Origin: Ancistrus triradiatus | Taxonomy: Eukaryota; Chordata; Actinopteri; Siluriformes; Loricariidae | Length of the DNA: 64,000 bases | Assembly: GCA_025084515.1 (NCBI GenBank) | Contig: JAJAGP010000784.1 | Coordinates: 221,609-285,608 of the forward strand | Direction: 5' to 3' | Shown: positions 1 through 13,200 of the stretch, in pieces | How the letters are laid out: every line of letters starts with the position of its first letter | How positions within the stretch are numbered: the stretch's first letter is position 1 | Notes under the pieces: model-generated | Told to the model about the DNA's origin: nothing | The model's input: the letters and a program-made list of their open reading frames with translations, nothing else | Database searches by the model: none | Position numbers and translations under genes: made by a program

Positions 1-1198
1 CACTGTTTATTTAGTAACAGATGCTTGCATTGAAGAAGAAGTTCCATTATTGTCCCTCTTCTTTTCGTAATAATGGAAAAATACAGAGTTATAATTAACT
101 TTCAGACTTTAAGAATGGTGACCTTTAGCAGCTTATTCAGCTTTAGAATGACAGAATGGCTATTTCAAGAAGTCAACAAAGCAAACTGAACCGCTGATGA
201 ACATTAAATACTGTGCACAGAGGTTGTGTGTCACAGGGGACACCACTGGTCTGAGAATCATGAGCCTTACCATCCACTTTGTTAGCTGTATCTCGGACTC
301 CCCTTTTCCTTCAGAACTGCCTAAATTCTTCATGAATCAACAAGGTCTTGGAATCATTCCTCAGGGATTTTGGTCCATATTGACATGATCGCAAAACGCT
401 GCAGATTTGGTGCCCTAATGGATTGAGATCCGCTGGTACAAATCAGAATGCATCCATACCTTCATGTTGTTTACGCCAAATTCTGACCCGAGCATCCGTA
501 TGTCGCATCAGACCAGGCAACGTTTTTCCAGTCTTCTGTTATCCAGTTTTGGTGAGCCTATGCAAACTGTAACCTCATTTGCCTGTTCTTAGCTGACAGG
601 CACCTGGTGTGGTCGTCTGCTACTGTAGCCCATCTGCTTCAAGGTTTGCTTCAACGTGTTGTGCATTCAGAGATGCTCTTCTGCATACCTCAGTTGTAGC
701 AAGTGGTTAATTGAGTTTCTGTTGTCTTTATCTGCTTGAATCGGTCTGGCCATTGTCCTCTGACATCAACAAGCCATGTTCACCAATGCCTTTGGCAAAG
801 CGAGGGCTGTCTGTCGGTTAGAGTTACACTTGATTCCTGGCACCAGAAAGTCCAGAAGTTGTGTGGGTTCGTGGTCCCTTGCCGATGCCCAACAAGTCCA
901 TGTAAAACATATAAGTGAGACATTATTCTCAGTGCTCCTTCGATTGGGAAGGGCAGCGTGGGTCTTTGGTCTCACACAGACCACGGGTGCCCCTGTGAGA
1001 CTTGCATAACGTGTGTAGGCACTGCAAAAATATTTTAGATTTCAGTTGCCATGCTGAGCTTGTTAGCTCATTTTCAGTTAGAAAACTGGCACCAACATTC
1101 CCATGACCCTGACCAAGGATTAAGCGGATAACAAAATGAATTAATACAGCTCGCTCTTAAAGGAAAGTTGTCGTGACTCATGATATTTGCTCCCACAG
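1..1198. other. GAS7 intron, mostly unremarkable
   Basis: No coding exon was recognised. The identifiable content is a Tc1-like fragment at about 295-785; the rest shows no feature I can support. Confidence 0.4.
295..785 (-). mobile_element. Degenerate Tc1-like transposon fragment
   Basis: On the minus strand this reads the well-known fish Tc1-like element: the segment near 510-555 matches ...GAAAAACGTTGCCTGGTCTG..., and 300-400 matches the end region with ...ATATGGACCAAAATC. A large internal part of the transposase is deleted and frames are broken, so it is inactive. Confidence 0.7.
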
Positions 1199-1249
1199 AG
1201 TCCTGTGTCCACTTCACCTAGGAAGATGGAGCACAAGTCCTCAGTACAA
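1199..1249 (+). CDS. gas7: GAS7 exon, Ser-rich linker
   Basis: The acceptor (cccacag) and donor (gtgagt) frame 17 codons, SPVSTSPRKMEHKSSVQ, in phase 0 at both ends. In human GAS7 a short Ser/Lys-rich linker exon sits directly before INCVTFP, as it does here. The match is weaker than for the F-BAR exons because linker sequence diverges fast; position, phase and order carry the call. Confidence 0.65.
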
Positions 1250-4200
1250 GTGAGTATGACCGAAAATCCGCAGCACACTCCCTAAACACGATGATCAGCA
1301 CTGAGATGGACACCAGCTGCTGAACATTGACACATGTCAGGCTGAGAGAATCCATCTGGTGTTGGATGAAGTTTTACTCAACAGCAAACTCTTATCTGCA
1401 TTGTCAAGTGGGCGTAACCCAAGTACCAGTGCTGACTTTGGTCACCCTTCCCATCAGGGTTTCTACAAAATCTTTCTATAAAAAGCTTGGCTACTCAACT
1501 GGTCCAGAAGTTAACCATTGGTAGGACAAATGTAAATATGACCTATTGCTATACATTTGAATTGACCTGAAACAAGGGGCGCCCCCACCTCAGGGGTACT
1601 TGTAACTGTTTCTCAACAAGCTTTCTCAGAGTAAGAACCATGGTAGCCTAGTGGTTAAGGGTACTGCATTAGGACCAGAAGGTTGGTTCAAATCCCACCT
1701 CTACTAAGCGCCACAGACCAAGGCTCCTTGCTTGGATTGTAAGTCGCCCTGGAAAAGGGTGTCTGCTAAATAACAAATGTCAATGGCACAATATAAAATA
1801 AGCAACCACTAACTCACAACTAAGCACTGAATAAAGTAAATGTTTTAGAAGGGAAGTGGAGGGTGTAGGTAGAGGTAAGAAGGAACTTCTAGCTTTTCTT
1901 AGATACTCATAGGGGGAAAAGGTTTGGGAACCACTGACCTAGAGCATCACACTCCCTCCACCAGCTAGTTTTCATTCAACAGTGCAGCCTGGTGCCATCA
2001 CTTCCACCAAGGACGATGATTCCCTTTTTGAGTCTTGGTCCTCCCAAGGTTTCTTCCTTATAATATTTATGGAGTTTTTCCCTTGCCACTGTCGCCCTAG
2101 GTTTGCAAAGTTTGGGATTGGCCTTTTGCAGGCCCTTTTTTAGAGCACCATGTCTTGGACTGCTTTTTGTTTAGAAGATGCTCTGTGCCAGTCGTCTGGC
2201 CATAACGATTTGTCCCTTGTTACAGTTGCTCAGGTCTTTTCTCTTGGAATATTTCCCCCACTTCCAACAGTGGGACTGTGGCAGCCTAGCAGTTAAGTAC
2301 TGGACTATAAACTAGAAGGTCAAGCATTCATATCCCACCTCTGCCAAACTGCCACCTTCTAGTCTAGTTAGCAGACAGACACCCTTATCCAGAGTGACTT
2401 ACAACTGATACAGTCTTACAATCCAAGCAACTGTAGGTTAAAGGTCTTGCTTGGATTGTAAGACTGTATCAGTTGCAAGTCGCTCTGGATAAGGGCGTCC
2501 GCTAAATGCGTAGATGGAGATGTACGTCAGCTACAAGGACAGGCTGTTCACTTACCACCTAATATATCCCTGAAGCATAACGTGCTTTTGCAACAAGGTA
2601 ATCAACATAATTTGTTATTGGTTTTAATATTTCGCCTGATCTGTGCACATACTGGCAAATGACACACATGGGAAGCATTTTTAAATGCAGACATTCCCTT
2701 CTAAATCGTGTTCATCTGTTTTCATTACAGCTCTCTATCTCTATCGCTCTTCGCTCCCACTGTCAGGAGAGTTGATTTAAGCCAAGTTGAAAGCAGTCCT
2801 TATTGTGAGGCCCCAGATCTCCAGGCCTAAATCATCAGGGTGCCTGGGCTGGAATGCATCAAAGAGGATTAGACAACCATTAGCAAACCTCCTTTAAGCT
2901 GCTTTTGTGTGCGCATGTGTTACCTCTGTTATTGTAATCAAACTGATAACGCAGAAATCACTCTTTTTTGGATCCTTGATAAGGTCTCACTTTTTTTCAA
3001 AAGTTTGGAACTGTTTGCATAACAGTGGAGTTTTCTGGGGAGGTTTGACACATTGGTGAGGTTTGAAACATGATCTGTTGTCCCACCTACACCAGGGTTT
3101 TGACAGCTGCCAAGCAAAAAGTGGTGTTTTTATAAAGCCATGTTTAGACAACCTACATGTATGCAGCAGATTTCTCAAAAAAAGAAAAAATCCCCAGCCC
3201 AGTTTTATATTTAAAGGGATCTGATGTAGCTTTTAAGTAAACACTTTGGCATTAATTAATACCCTGCATGAAAGCTTCATCAGCCTTCTTTGTGTCCTTA
3301 TCTAATAAAACGTCAGCAAGTCAAGTCACTTGAAACACCCTCCACCCCCTGCAATTTCCAAAATCTGTCACCCTTGTGTACTAAATATTTTAAGGGAGCA
3401 CACTGGCAGATGAAAAAATGTATCCCTGCTTTTTCATAAAAGATGTGTATCCACCATGTGCTGGGTATTCCACATGAGTACAGTTTCTAGACGAATTTAA
3501 AATTTAAGAATTACCATACAGGGCTCCTACAGGATTTTTGGTTTGGTTGCTTGTCCGGACCCTCCCAACAATACACTGCTCACCATTTGATTTGCTCACA
3601 ATTATCGATTTTACATTCGATAAAAGACATTCCTTGTTATTTTTGAAGTGTAAACAATGCAATGTTTGTATCATTTGCATACAGTTTTCTTGTGAAAACA
3701 CCCTTGATAATTACATTACATTACAGTAGAATAAAAAGACTATGTGATTATGGTAATGTCTGGACAGAGCCCATTTCGGTCAACAGCGTGTTTCTTTAAC
3801 ATAATGCAGTCATTAAATGGCGTGTACCTAGACGCAGAAGTACAAGTCAGTCCCAAACAGTGCAATTTTTTTTTGCCACTTTCAAAACCACAAAAACCTC
3901 AGGCCTGCCACTTGTTTAATCAAACAACAACAAAGCATGCACCTTTTCCCACGGCCTCAGTTTTAATGGATAATTAAGGACCTCCTACTATTCTGGTAAA
4001 TCATTGACTTCTTTATAAAGTGATAAAACAAACCAGTCTTAAGGAAAGTACCAGTCTTGAGGATGAATTTCATTCAAGGAACCCAAGCATGCAATCGATG
4101 ATGGATCTAGTCAAAGTCTCTACACGAGTAACTGTACCGACAGGTCTGGTGTGGATTTAAATCTGTTCCTCTTTTCACACTTTCACACACCTTGCTCTGA

Positions 4201-7200
4201 TTGGTCCACCAGCCAAATATCTGTTTAGCAACAGTCCTCAGTTTGATCAGGAATGGTCTTTTTGGAAGGGCAGCAGCCAAGAAACCACTTTTTTGGAAAA
4301 GGAACAGGGTGAAAGATCTAACGCTCACAAAGATTGGACTGAAGATCAATGGAAAAGATGATTATGGAGTAATGAATCCAAGTTTGAAATTTTTGCATCC
4401 AGTCATGGACCGCGTGTTATATGTGGTAGTTACCATTGCTAAAACAATAAATCTAATGCTGGCCTGATACTTTTGCATGGTACTGTATATCTAGGTGTAA
4501 CAGGGTGTACTAAAGAAATTGAAAGTGTACTTATGAGAGTACAATTTTGTTGAAGTTTGTTGAGAAAATTTGTTGTGTGACAATTCAGCTGAACAGTGAA
4601 TGACTTTACACAAAGTCTCAAAAGTTTCAGCTTGTTGAAGCCACAACTTAAAGTCAGAACCCTTGAATTACTAGTCCATAGCCTTAAGCACATCAGTCAT
4701 CACCCTCCCAAATTAAGTCATCTTTCCATCAGGGAAACATGTTAAGAAACTAAACTGACCATGGTTGCCAAACGTTTGCATAAGTGCATTTAATTTCCCC
4801 AAAAAATAAACAATCAGGTAATAAAAAAGCACATGGAATGTACACTCAATTTGAGACTCAGCTCAAGGTGGAAGCTCGGAGTGGCTTGTAAATTCTCAGG
4901 CAGTCTAGCCGTCTCTAGAGGCTGCAGATGTTCTCGATCTGTTTGGAGCTGCTAAGACGGGGGAGCGATGAGCTGCCGTCAGACAGGCAGTAAGAAACAC
5001 ATCTGTTATCAGTCAGTCTGGCTGTCATGACGTTCAACCTGAGGATGCAACTCACTGTCACAGGATGAGGAGTAAACAAAAGTTTAGCGCGAGACCCGAG
5101 AAGCCTATTAGAGAAAAGAAAGTGCAGATTTATGGAAAGGCGTCATTGGATAGCATAGATAAGGGAATGCCTGTATCAGCTGGTCTAGAACCAGAGCTAA
5201 AAATTATTTTAAGACAGGTCCTAATCTGATGCACATCTTACACAACTGGTTCAAACCACAAATTATGTACTGTGGTCTGACAACAGCAGTGCAAATGCCT
5301 GTTTGGATCATTTTTTATGGAGAAGGACTCCCAAATCAAGTCATTACTGAAAATATCCTTTGTATTTACATTACTGTATCCTAAAAAGACTGTGTGACTA
5401 GGTAATGTTCTGGTCAACGTCCATTTCGGTGAGCGACATGTTTCACTGAAGATGGATACAGTTTGAAGGCTGTATATAAGCTACCCTGCTATCAGAATAC
5501 ACACCTCATCAACTATTCCCATGATATCTTACAGGACATCCTTAAAAACACCTACTTTCAACGATATTGGCATAATATAGTGTCAGTGGTGACCTTTTGG
5601 CCCTCTTTCCTGTCGTATGAATGTTTAGCAGGGCTTTGCAGAAAAGGGTTTGACTGCAACATTTTTTGCGAAGATTTTTTCAATCTGTCAACATTTTTAA
5701 ATACTAAATTCCAAATGAATTTGTGGTCAGTGAATGAATCATCTTAAATAAACCCAAAACTATTTACATTTTTCCTCCAGTGTGCAGTATGTATAAAGAC
5801 AACCATAAATGGCCTGAATCAGTGTTCTAGGGCTGTAACTTACGCCGTACCATACCACACCACAAGGAAGCTTCTGCAAGCAGAACATATGCATGTGTGT
5901 CCGTATCCACATGTTTTGATTCCAGCTTCCTAAACAGCACACAGCTGGCTCCCATACGCACTGATCGCGCTCGCTTGTATTTCGAGAACAGGAAACCTTC
6001 CGAGGAAAAGGAGCGATTGGACGTACAGCTGTTCCACATTTCCAAAGCAGCTGTTCTGTGGGTCAGGAATGCCAAATAATCCTGGCAACAGCACCGTAGT
6101 TGGACAATCAAAGGTTGTAGACAAGCTGCTCCACCGTTTGTGCTAAATTGCTCCCTTTTTAATGTATTAGCTTAGGCGTAACGGCTTTATACGTGGACAC
6201 ATGACACTTCTGCAAACTTCGTATCCAGTCATGATGTCACTTACTTCTGTCCTTCCACAAATCTTGAATGGGACTTCTGACGTAAAGGTCGGGTGTTTAG
6301 TTTACTGAGGGAGTGGCACCATGTCCAGGAAGCATTTCCCCCGAGATGGATTAATGGGATGCTTTGGTTTTCAAATGTGGTATCTGACTCTGGTTTTGGT
6401 TGGTTTGGGCATTTTGAAACTGCTGATCTGCTCGGGTTCTCACACAGCAGTTTACAGAGAAACTATGCAGTGAGTGGCATGTCTGTGGAACAGAAAGACC
6501 TTTGTGATGTCAGAGACCAGACTTGTTTGGCCTGACTATTAAAACCCAGTGCTGCAGTGCTCGTTGAAACTTGAGGTGGATGGGCTACAACAGTAAATGA
6601 ACAAAATTCTGAGCCTACTCTGGGCACAGCATTTGTAGTTGGGTAACTGATGTATAAAATAACGTTGGCTGGTCAGATGATTCTCCATTTCTTAAGCAGG
6701 ACAGTTGCCTTTGTTTAAGCTTATGTTGTTTATGTAATGGGGTAGAAATGCATATACGTTGGACAACAGAGCAGCATTTGAATGGAGTATTGTTGCTGAC
6801 CATGTGCATCCCTTTATGGCCACATTGTTTGAATGGCTGTGAACTACTAAAGTCCACATGACTTTCCATATTCTAATGTACGTTTTGTCTTTCTCTTTAA
6901 GCAGATCAACTGTGTTACCTTCCCCCTCCCATTACATACAGTCGAACAGGAGCTGCTCAAACCAAACGAGTGGAGCTACTGTGATTATTTTTGGGTAAGT
7001 CAATAGCAGACGTAAGATACTGCAGACGTTCTTTTAATTAATTGAATATATTTGTGTTTTGAGTTGAGCACGACCTCAGAGATGCTCAAGTATCGAGCCA
7101 AACCCTGACTGTTTTCCAGGGCGTGAGGCATAAAGTAGTGACCTAGCAGCTAAGGTACTGGACCATAAGCCAGAAGGTCCTGGGTTCAAACCCCACCTCC

Positions 7201-10200
7201 GCAAAGCCACTACAGTTGGGTCCTTGAGCAAAATCCCTTAACCCACAATTGATTGGATTGTAAGATCCAATTGTTGGATTCAATCAGTAGCAAGTCGCTC
7301 TGGATAAGGGCATCTGCTAAATGTCTAGAGTAGTAAAAGAGGGCTGGGTCTGTGGCATGTAATGCAGAACACAATTACATACTTTCACTTTCTTGACTGC
7401 ATTTTTGCTTTGGCCAGCTTTCTTATGTACAGCGATAGAAAATATGCCAACACAGACTGGCATCAACTACCACTGGTTTTGTGTTGTTTCTTAGCCAAAA
7501 TGCCATAACAGTAAACAAGGTTCCACACCTATTCGTGTAAGCACCTCTTTATACACAAGCACCTCTAACAGACGTGTACCGTACAGGAGAAAAACACACG
7601 TAATGACAAAATGATGTGGTCAGCAGTTACGCGTGTGTTAAGCCGCTTAGACAGCAAGCCCTTTGTTTCAGTTCAGTCCTGTAAGCTTTTCACCACTGCT
7701 GTAGCATCCAGTTTTATAGTACAGGGAGTTCTGAACTTTCACATACCCTTTCTATGAAGGCAACCACATCAAGAACCACGAGACGACACTCAAAAATTAG
7801 ATTAGTCAGTCATAATTGTTCTGCATGTTTTTGCCATAACCCTAGTAAGTAAAGGAAAGTTCACCATGTTTTATCCGTGTTTGTCCTGGTCAAGTTTGTG
7901 GAGGGGTGTTGAGTCAGGGTGTCATGAGGCGAGTTAACTTACACAGCTGAGTTCATGACATTTAGGCCTACATTTATAGCACTCAGCAAACGCCCTTACC
8001 CGTAGTGACTTACAGTTGTGCTTTGTCCAAATGAGGAATCACCTCATGCTTATATACGCTTAAATAGCCTACAGCCCAAGAACAGCATCGATTACAACGC
8101 AGTTAGGTGTTGATGGAGGAAAAACAAATACAGTAACGAAGGACAGCTCCAACAAAAGGAGGTTTTTTATTGAAATGTGTTGCAATCTTTCTTCAACTCT
8201 CGCTGCTTGCCTTTTTTTGATTCTGAGGTGGCTCCAATCCAATTAGATTTGACTCTTTGCCATGCCTCCTATAATATCTGCTCACTTCTATAGTAAGTCA
8301 TATGTTTATAGATCATTTTGGTATCAAGTCCCTCTCTGAACACAGTCACCCTTCACACCTTCGCTTTGACTCGATCCTATCCCAGACACCCCCTGATGCT
8401 CTGCTCCACAGAGAGTTCAAACCGTCAGGATTCAGATTATTCTTATGGAAGTCACAGCAACCGCAGCCTCAAAGCTCGAGAGCAGGACGCACAGGATGAA
8501 ACCTTGTTCCTGTCAAAGTTTTCCCTGCTGATTTTATTTGACGGTTTGATTCTCTGCATGTTTACTCGAGCTGGTGTTTTGTCTCCTGTTGCAGGCAGAC
8601 AAGAAGGACCCGCAGGGGAACGCCAGCATCACAGGCTTTGAGGTCTTACTGCAAAAGCAGCTGAAGGGGAAACAGATGCAGAAGGAGATGGCCGAGTTTA
8701 TCAGGGAGAGGTAGATCTAATCTGAGCGCACGGTCGTTCTTTTAACTGAAGCGTTTACGCGGGAATAAGCGAGCTGCAGGAGGAATAGTTGATTGCACCA
8801 TGCCATTTTCTGATACATCAAAGATGGTGCGTCTAACAAACAACTCAGCAGGATCCTCTGTAAAAGGAAGGTTGCGTAACTGTTTTATGGTTCTTCTCTT
8901 GCGTTGCCATGAAAACCGCGCCAGTAACGAGGGCCACATCTCTCGGCTAGTTTCCTCTATTTCATTAATGACAGATTTTCCTGTTTACGCAAATGAGGAC
9001 TATTTTTCAGAAAGGAGAAGGCTTCCTGCTGAGTGGACAGTGTTATGCAATTCGGTTATTAAAAAAAAAAAAAAAAAAAAAGAAACTCATGTGGACGGAT
9101 TTTGTCATGATGTTCTGCTAGCAATTTGGGAGATCCCTTGGTCTGGTCATGTGATAACCACAGTCCCAGCACTCATACCTCATTGGGAACTCACGCCTGG
9201 TGAAACAGGAGGTGATCTAGTGAAATACACACAGATTGAGAGATTGTGTTAGGAAACTCATACTGCTGGACTATACCTGGAGCCGACAGACCTCCCTTGC
9301 TTACAATTAGAAAGGCTCTGCATTGGGAACCAGCACATTACGTGATGACCCACTCTGGTTAGTTTCCCACCCTTGGGCAGGTGAGATCTCTATGTATAGT
9401 CCAGCAGTGTAGGTTTCCAGGCAACTGTGGAAAGTACAGTTTCTCTTGACAGCCTTGAACTTCAGGCCAGGGTTCATACGGTTTCCAGTCTCCACCAGTT
9501 TTGCTCCTTGGGTTGGAGGCTGGGTTTGAGGCCGTCATGTGCCATCATAGACCAGCACAGTTTTGGAAAAAATGAAATTTGCCAGGAGATGGACGCATGA
9601 GCAAACTGCCCTCAGATAAAGCCAGAATGATGGTAAGATGTAAAGAGGAACTCGAAGATGCAGAAATGCTGAATTGAACCGTGCACAACATCATTTGATC
9701 ACATCAATCACGTAAAGTGGAGTGATGAGACAAAAATGCACACCGTCAAGTTTGGTGAAAAAAGGAAACAAAATGAAGAAAGGCACCAGATGCCCGCTGT
9801 CAAATATGGTGGTGGATCACTGATGCGTTGGAAAGTTTAGCTGGTGGTGTTGCAGGAACACTTGAGAAATTCAATTTCATCTGTCTCCAGCTTCATCGTG
9901 GTGGAGCAACGGTCCTAACGCACAGCAAAATTCACGCCGGAATGGCTGTGGGGACACAAAGTTTTGCAGTGGCCTTCTCAATCGCAAGAGTTGAGAACCT
10001 GTGGTGTGTACCGAAGAGGGCAGTCCACCCAGGAATATTAAGGAACTGGAAATGTCCTGCTTAAATAATGAAGTTCGATTCCAGCTGCTAGTTTTTCCAT
10101 GCCATTTTCCACTACACAGCTGCTGTTATTTATAATCACTAATAACACTATAGACACTAATGAACTTCATGGATCTCTTTCTGCTGACCAAAAAAGTCTG

Positions 10201-13200
10201 GGAATCTTCTCTCAAAGCTTCTTTATATGAACATGATGTAAGTTAGTCCTATATTGCCCCAGGGAAAAGCGGTCACAGAGTGCAAACACAGAAGGAAATG
10301 ACCTCAGCGTGTGAATTTCAGGACCTCTACAGCTGAAAATGGATGTCGGGATTTACAATGTGCTTTAGTCCAAAAACCTTTTTATCATTGCAGAATCAAG
10401 ATCGAGGAGGAGTATGCCAAGAATCTTTCGAAGCTCTCTCAGGTTCCTCTAGCAGCTCAGGAGGATGGGTGAGTGTTTAGTTACGGCAGAATTAATCGCT
10501 TTGCTTCATTCCGGCTCTCGGGATGACACAGTAGCCTCTTGGGGATGTGAGATAATGTCTCAGCTCAGTGTGGATTTCTAAAGGGACCGATAACCTAACT
10601 GTTCAGTGAGTCTTGGCCCAAGCCGGTCGTATTGAAACCAAAAATATTTATAATGGCTCCATTTGCCTGCACTCATTACGTCATATTGAACTTTCCTGAG
10701 TGCACCATTATGATTTTCGCCTGGCCTACACATTGCAAATTACATGCTATGCTTTAAAACTATGAAGTGCTCACATTCCTGACATCTGCATCTGTGCAGC
10801 ATAGTGCCAGTGAAGCAGCCAGAGAGAAACATTGCTGGAAACAAATCCAAACAAAAAAAGTGGTCTGGTTGCAAGGCTTACGCAGTAATACATATACAGC
10901 TTTGGTCAATGTTGATGTTAAAAATTAGTGCATGGAAAACATTGCAGTATCTTTGCTATTTATTCGATACTGGTACACTATGGTATCCCATAATGCACTG
11001 CAAATTACAGTATATAATACAGCGTTCGGAAAGTCCACAACGCATAATGTACAGTGGAGGTAAGTCACGCAGTCCTGTATATGATAAAAATATGTAGATG
11101 ATATTCATTTTGTGTGTCATTTACAATATTTCAGACTTTTGAAAGTTTTTAGTTATTTTTTTAAATTTTGTGTTAATGTTTTTTTTCCCCTGTTAGGTAT
11201 TTTTTCAGTTTCAGTGCTGTTTATTGCAGATCAAGAGGCAAATTCAAGCATTAATATATTTTAGGAGTCTGATCTATAAAGAGGAATGCATAATTATGCT
11301 GCACAATGTGTAACAACTGAAGCTCGGAGTAGTTTTGTTCAGCTTTTGTTTTAAACTCATATGTTTAATTTAACTGTTGCATTTTTCATAACCTATGAAA
11401 ATGCTTTATGCTGCACAATTCTGACCAAATTCATCCCTCCCTCCCTCTCCCTCTCCCTCTGTATTGTGTTATGCCACTCTGTACATGCGCAAATTCCTCG
11501 TTCAGTTGCCATGCCAGTTTGATAAAGACGGCTAATTGTTTCATACATAGCGCAGACTGTGCCACGGAGGTCCGCCTACCCTTTCCCACAGACAGGCGCC
11601 ACAATGCTCCCATTATTCTGCCTCTCAGCCTGAGTTTTGTTGTGACTTGTGACGGCCATTGTTTCTCTGGCTGGCTCCTGCAGCCTTGTTCGCAACCTCT
11701 CGTTGTTCCTCAATCTGGGCAGTTGTACTGCATTGTTGTGGGAGCGCAGCCGTGACCTTTCCGTCCAATCATGTGCTCGGTTTAAAATATGCAGAATGCG
11801 ATCAAAAGTTTCGTCCGAACCTGTTTTATCTTGATCGTGTCTGACTACAAGCAGGAGTTGATTTTTCAGCACTTATCTTGGTTTCTTGCGGCTTTGCTTG
11901 CTTTGCAGCATGTCAGGCTGAAAGGAATGTGCTAGGGAAGTCAGCACGTGGCCCATTCAAAGCAGTCTCTTAGCTCAGCCTGAAAAATGTCCAACGAACG
12001 CCTGGAATGAGGCAGTCAGCGCTGCGTATTGTCCTTCGCATGTTCTGTTTGTTACAGACTACAAGTTCGGGGTGACAGAGGGCATCTGCAAACGACTATG
12101 AATTCATTACTCTCGTCAATTATTCAGACAGTGACCCTGATTGTCTTAGTTTAATGTGATTATAGTTCCACATGTGCCACTGCGCAGAACTCATTTTCTT
12201 TCTCATCCATTTCTCATCCAGAACGCTGGGTGAAGCCTGGGCCCAGCTAAAGAAAAGCCTGGCAGATGAAGCCGAAGTTCACCTAAAGTTCTCCTCCAAG
12301 GTAAAACTGGATTTTTTTTGCCAGCTGCTGTAATATGGGAGAATGCTGGTCTTCTCACGCTGACCTAGCCTCCATCTCTGGACTGTGTGATGCATAAACA
12401 TCCTCCTGAGTTTGTTGGGTTTTTTTTTCTTCCAGCTGCAGAGCGAGGTTGAAAAGCCCCTCCTTATATACCGGGAAAATTTTAAAAAGGACATGAGGAA
12501 GATTGATCACCAGATTGCAGATCTCAGGAAGCAACTGGCCAGCCGATACGCCGCTGTAGAGAAGGTAGTGTATACTGGAGCAACAGTAGTGTTTATTAAC
12601 GTCTGCGTTATGTGGAATTCCTTCTCATGCATTATTTAAGCTCCTTTCTATTTCCACGGGCAATACACCACACCCTGGAGGCTTCCCAAACTCTATAAAT
12701 AATCCCATTGCTCTGGCCTTCACGCACGACCTTAAGACTGAGCACACGATCGTCTGAAGCGTTCGAACTATAAACAAACCAACACTGACAAACCGAGCTC
12801 GTTTCAGCGCTGTCATTACGCAAGACAGGAGAAATCCGTCAGCCTAAATGCGTCAGCAGTAAATCAGCTGTAGTGACTGGAAATTAGATGAGGCCTATAC
12901 GTTAACTCGTCTCATATTCCTTGGATCCTTAAAGGCTCGTAAAGCTCTCGCCGAGCGCCAGAAGGACCTGGAGGTCAAAACCCAGCAGATGGAGAATCAA
13001 GCTGAGCGAACACAAAGAATCGAGGAGGACATCAAGAAGGCTAGACAGGAAATCCACACAGGGCAGTCAAGTCAGGTCACATCATCATTCGTTTTTAGGG
13101 TCCTAATCGTATTCATGTATATACAGTCAGACATTTGCACTACGATGCAGCCTTCTACTTCGGAAACATAGCAGTTGTACTTCCAGTTTTTTGTATTTTC

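Noticed and set aside
8800..9252. 150-codon plus-strand open frame
   Set aside because: It lies inside a GAS7 intron, runs through an A20 tract (poly-Lys) and has no recognisable domain.
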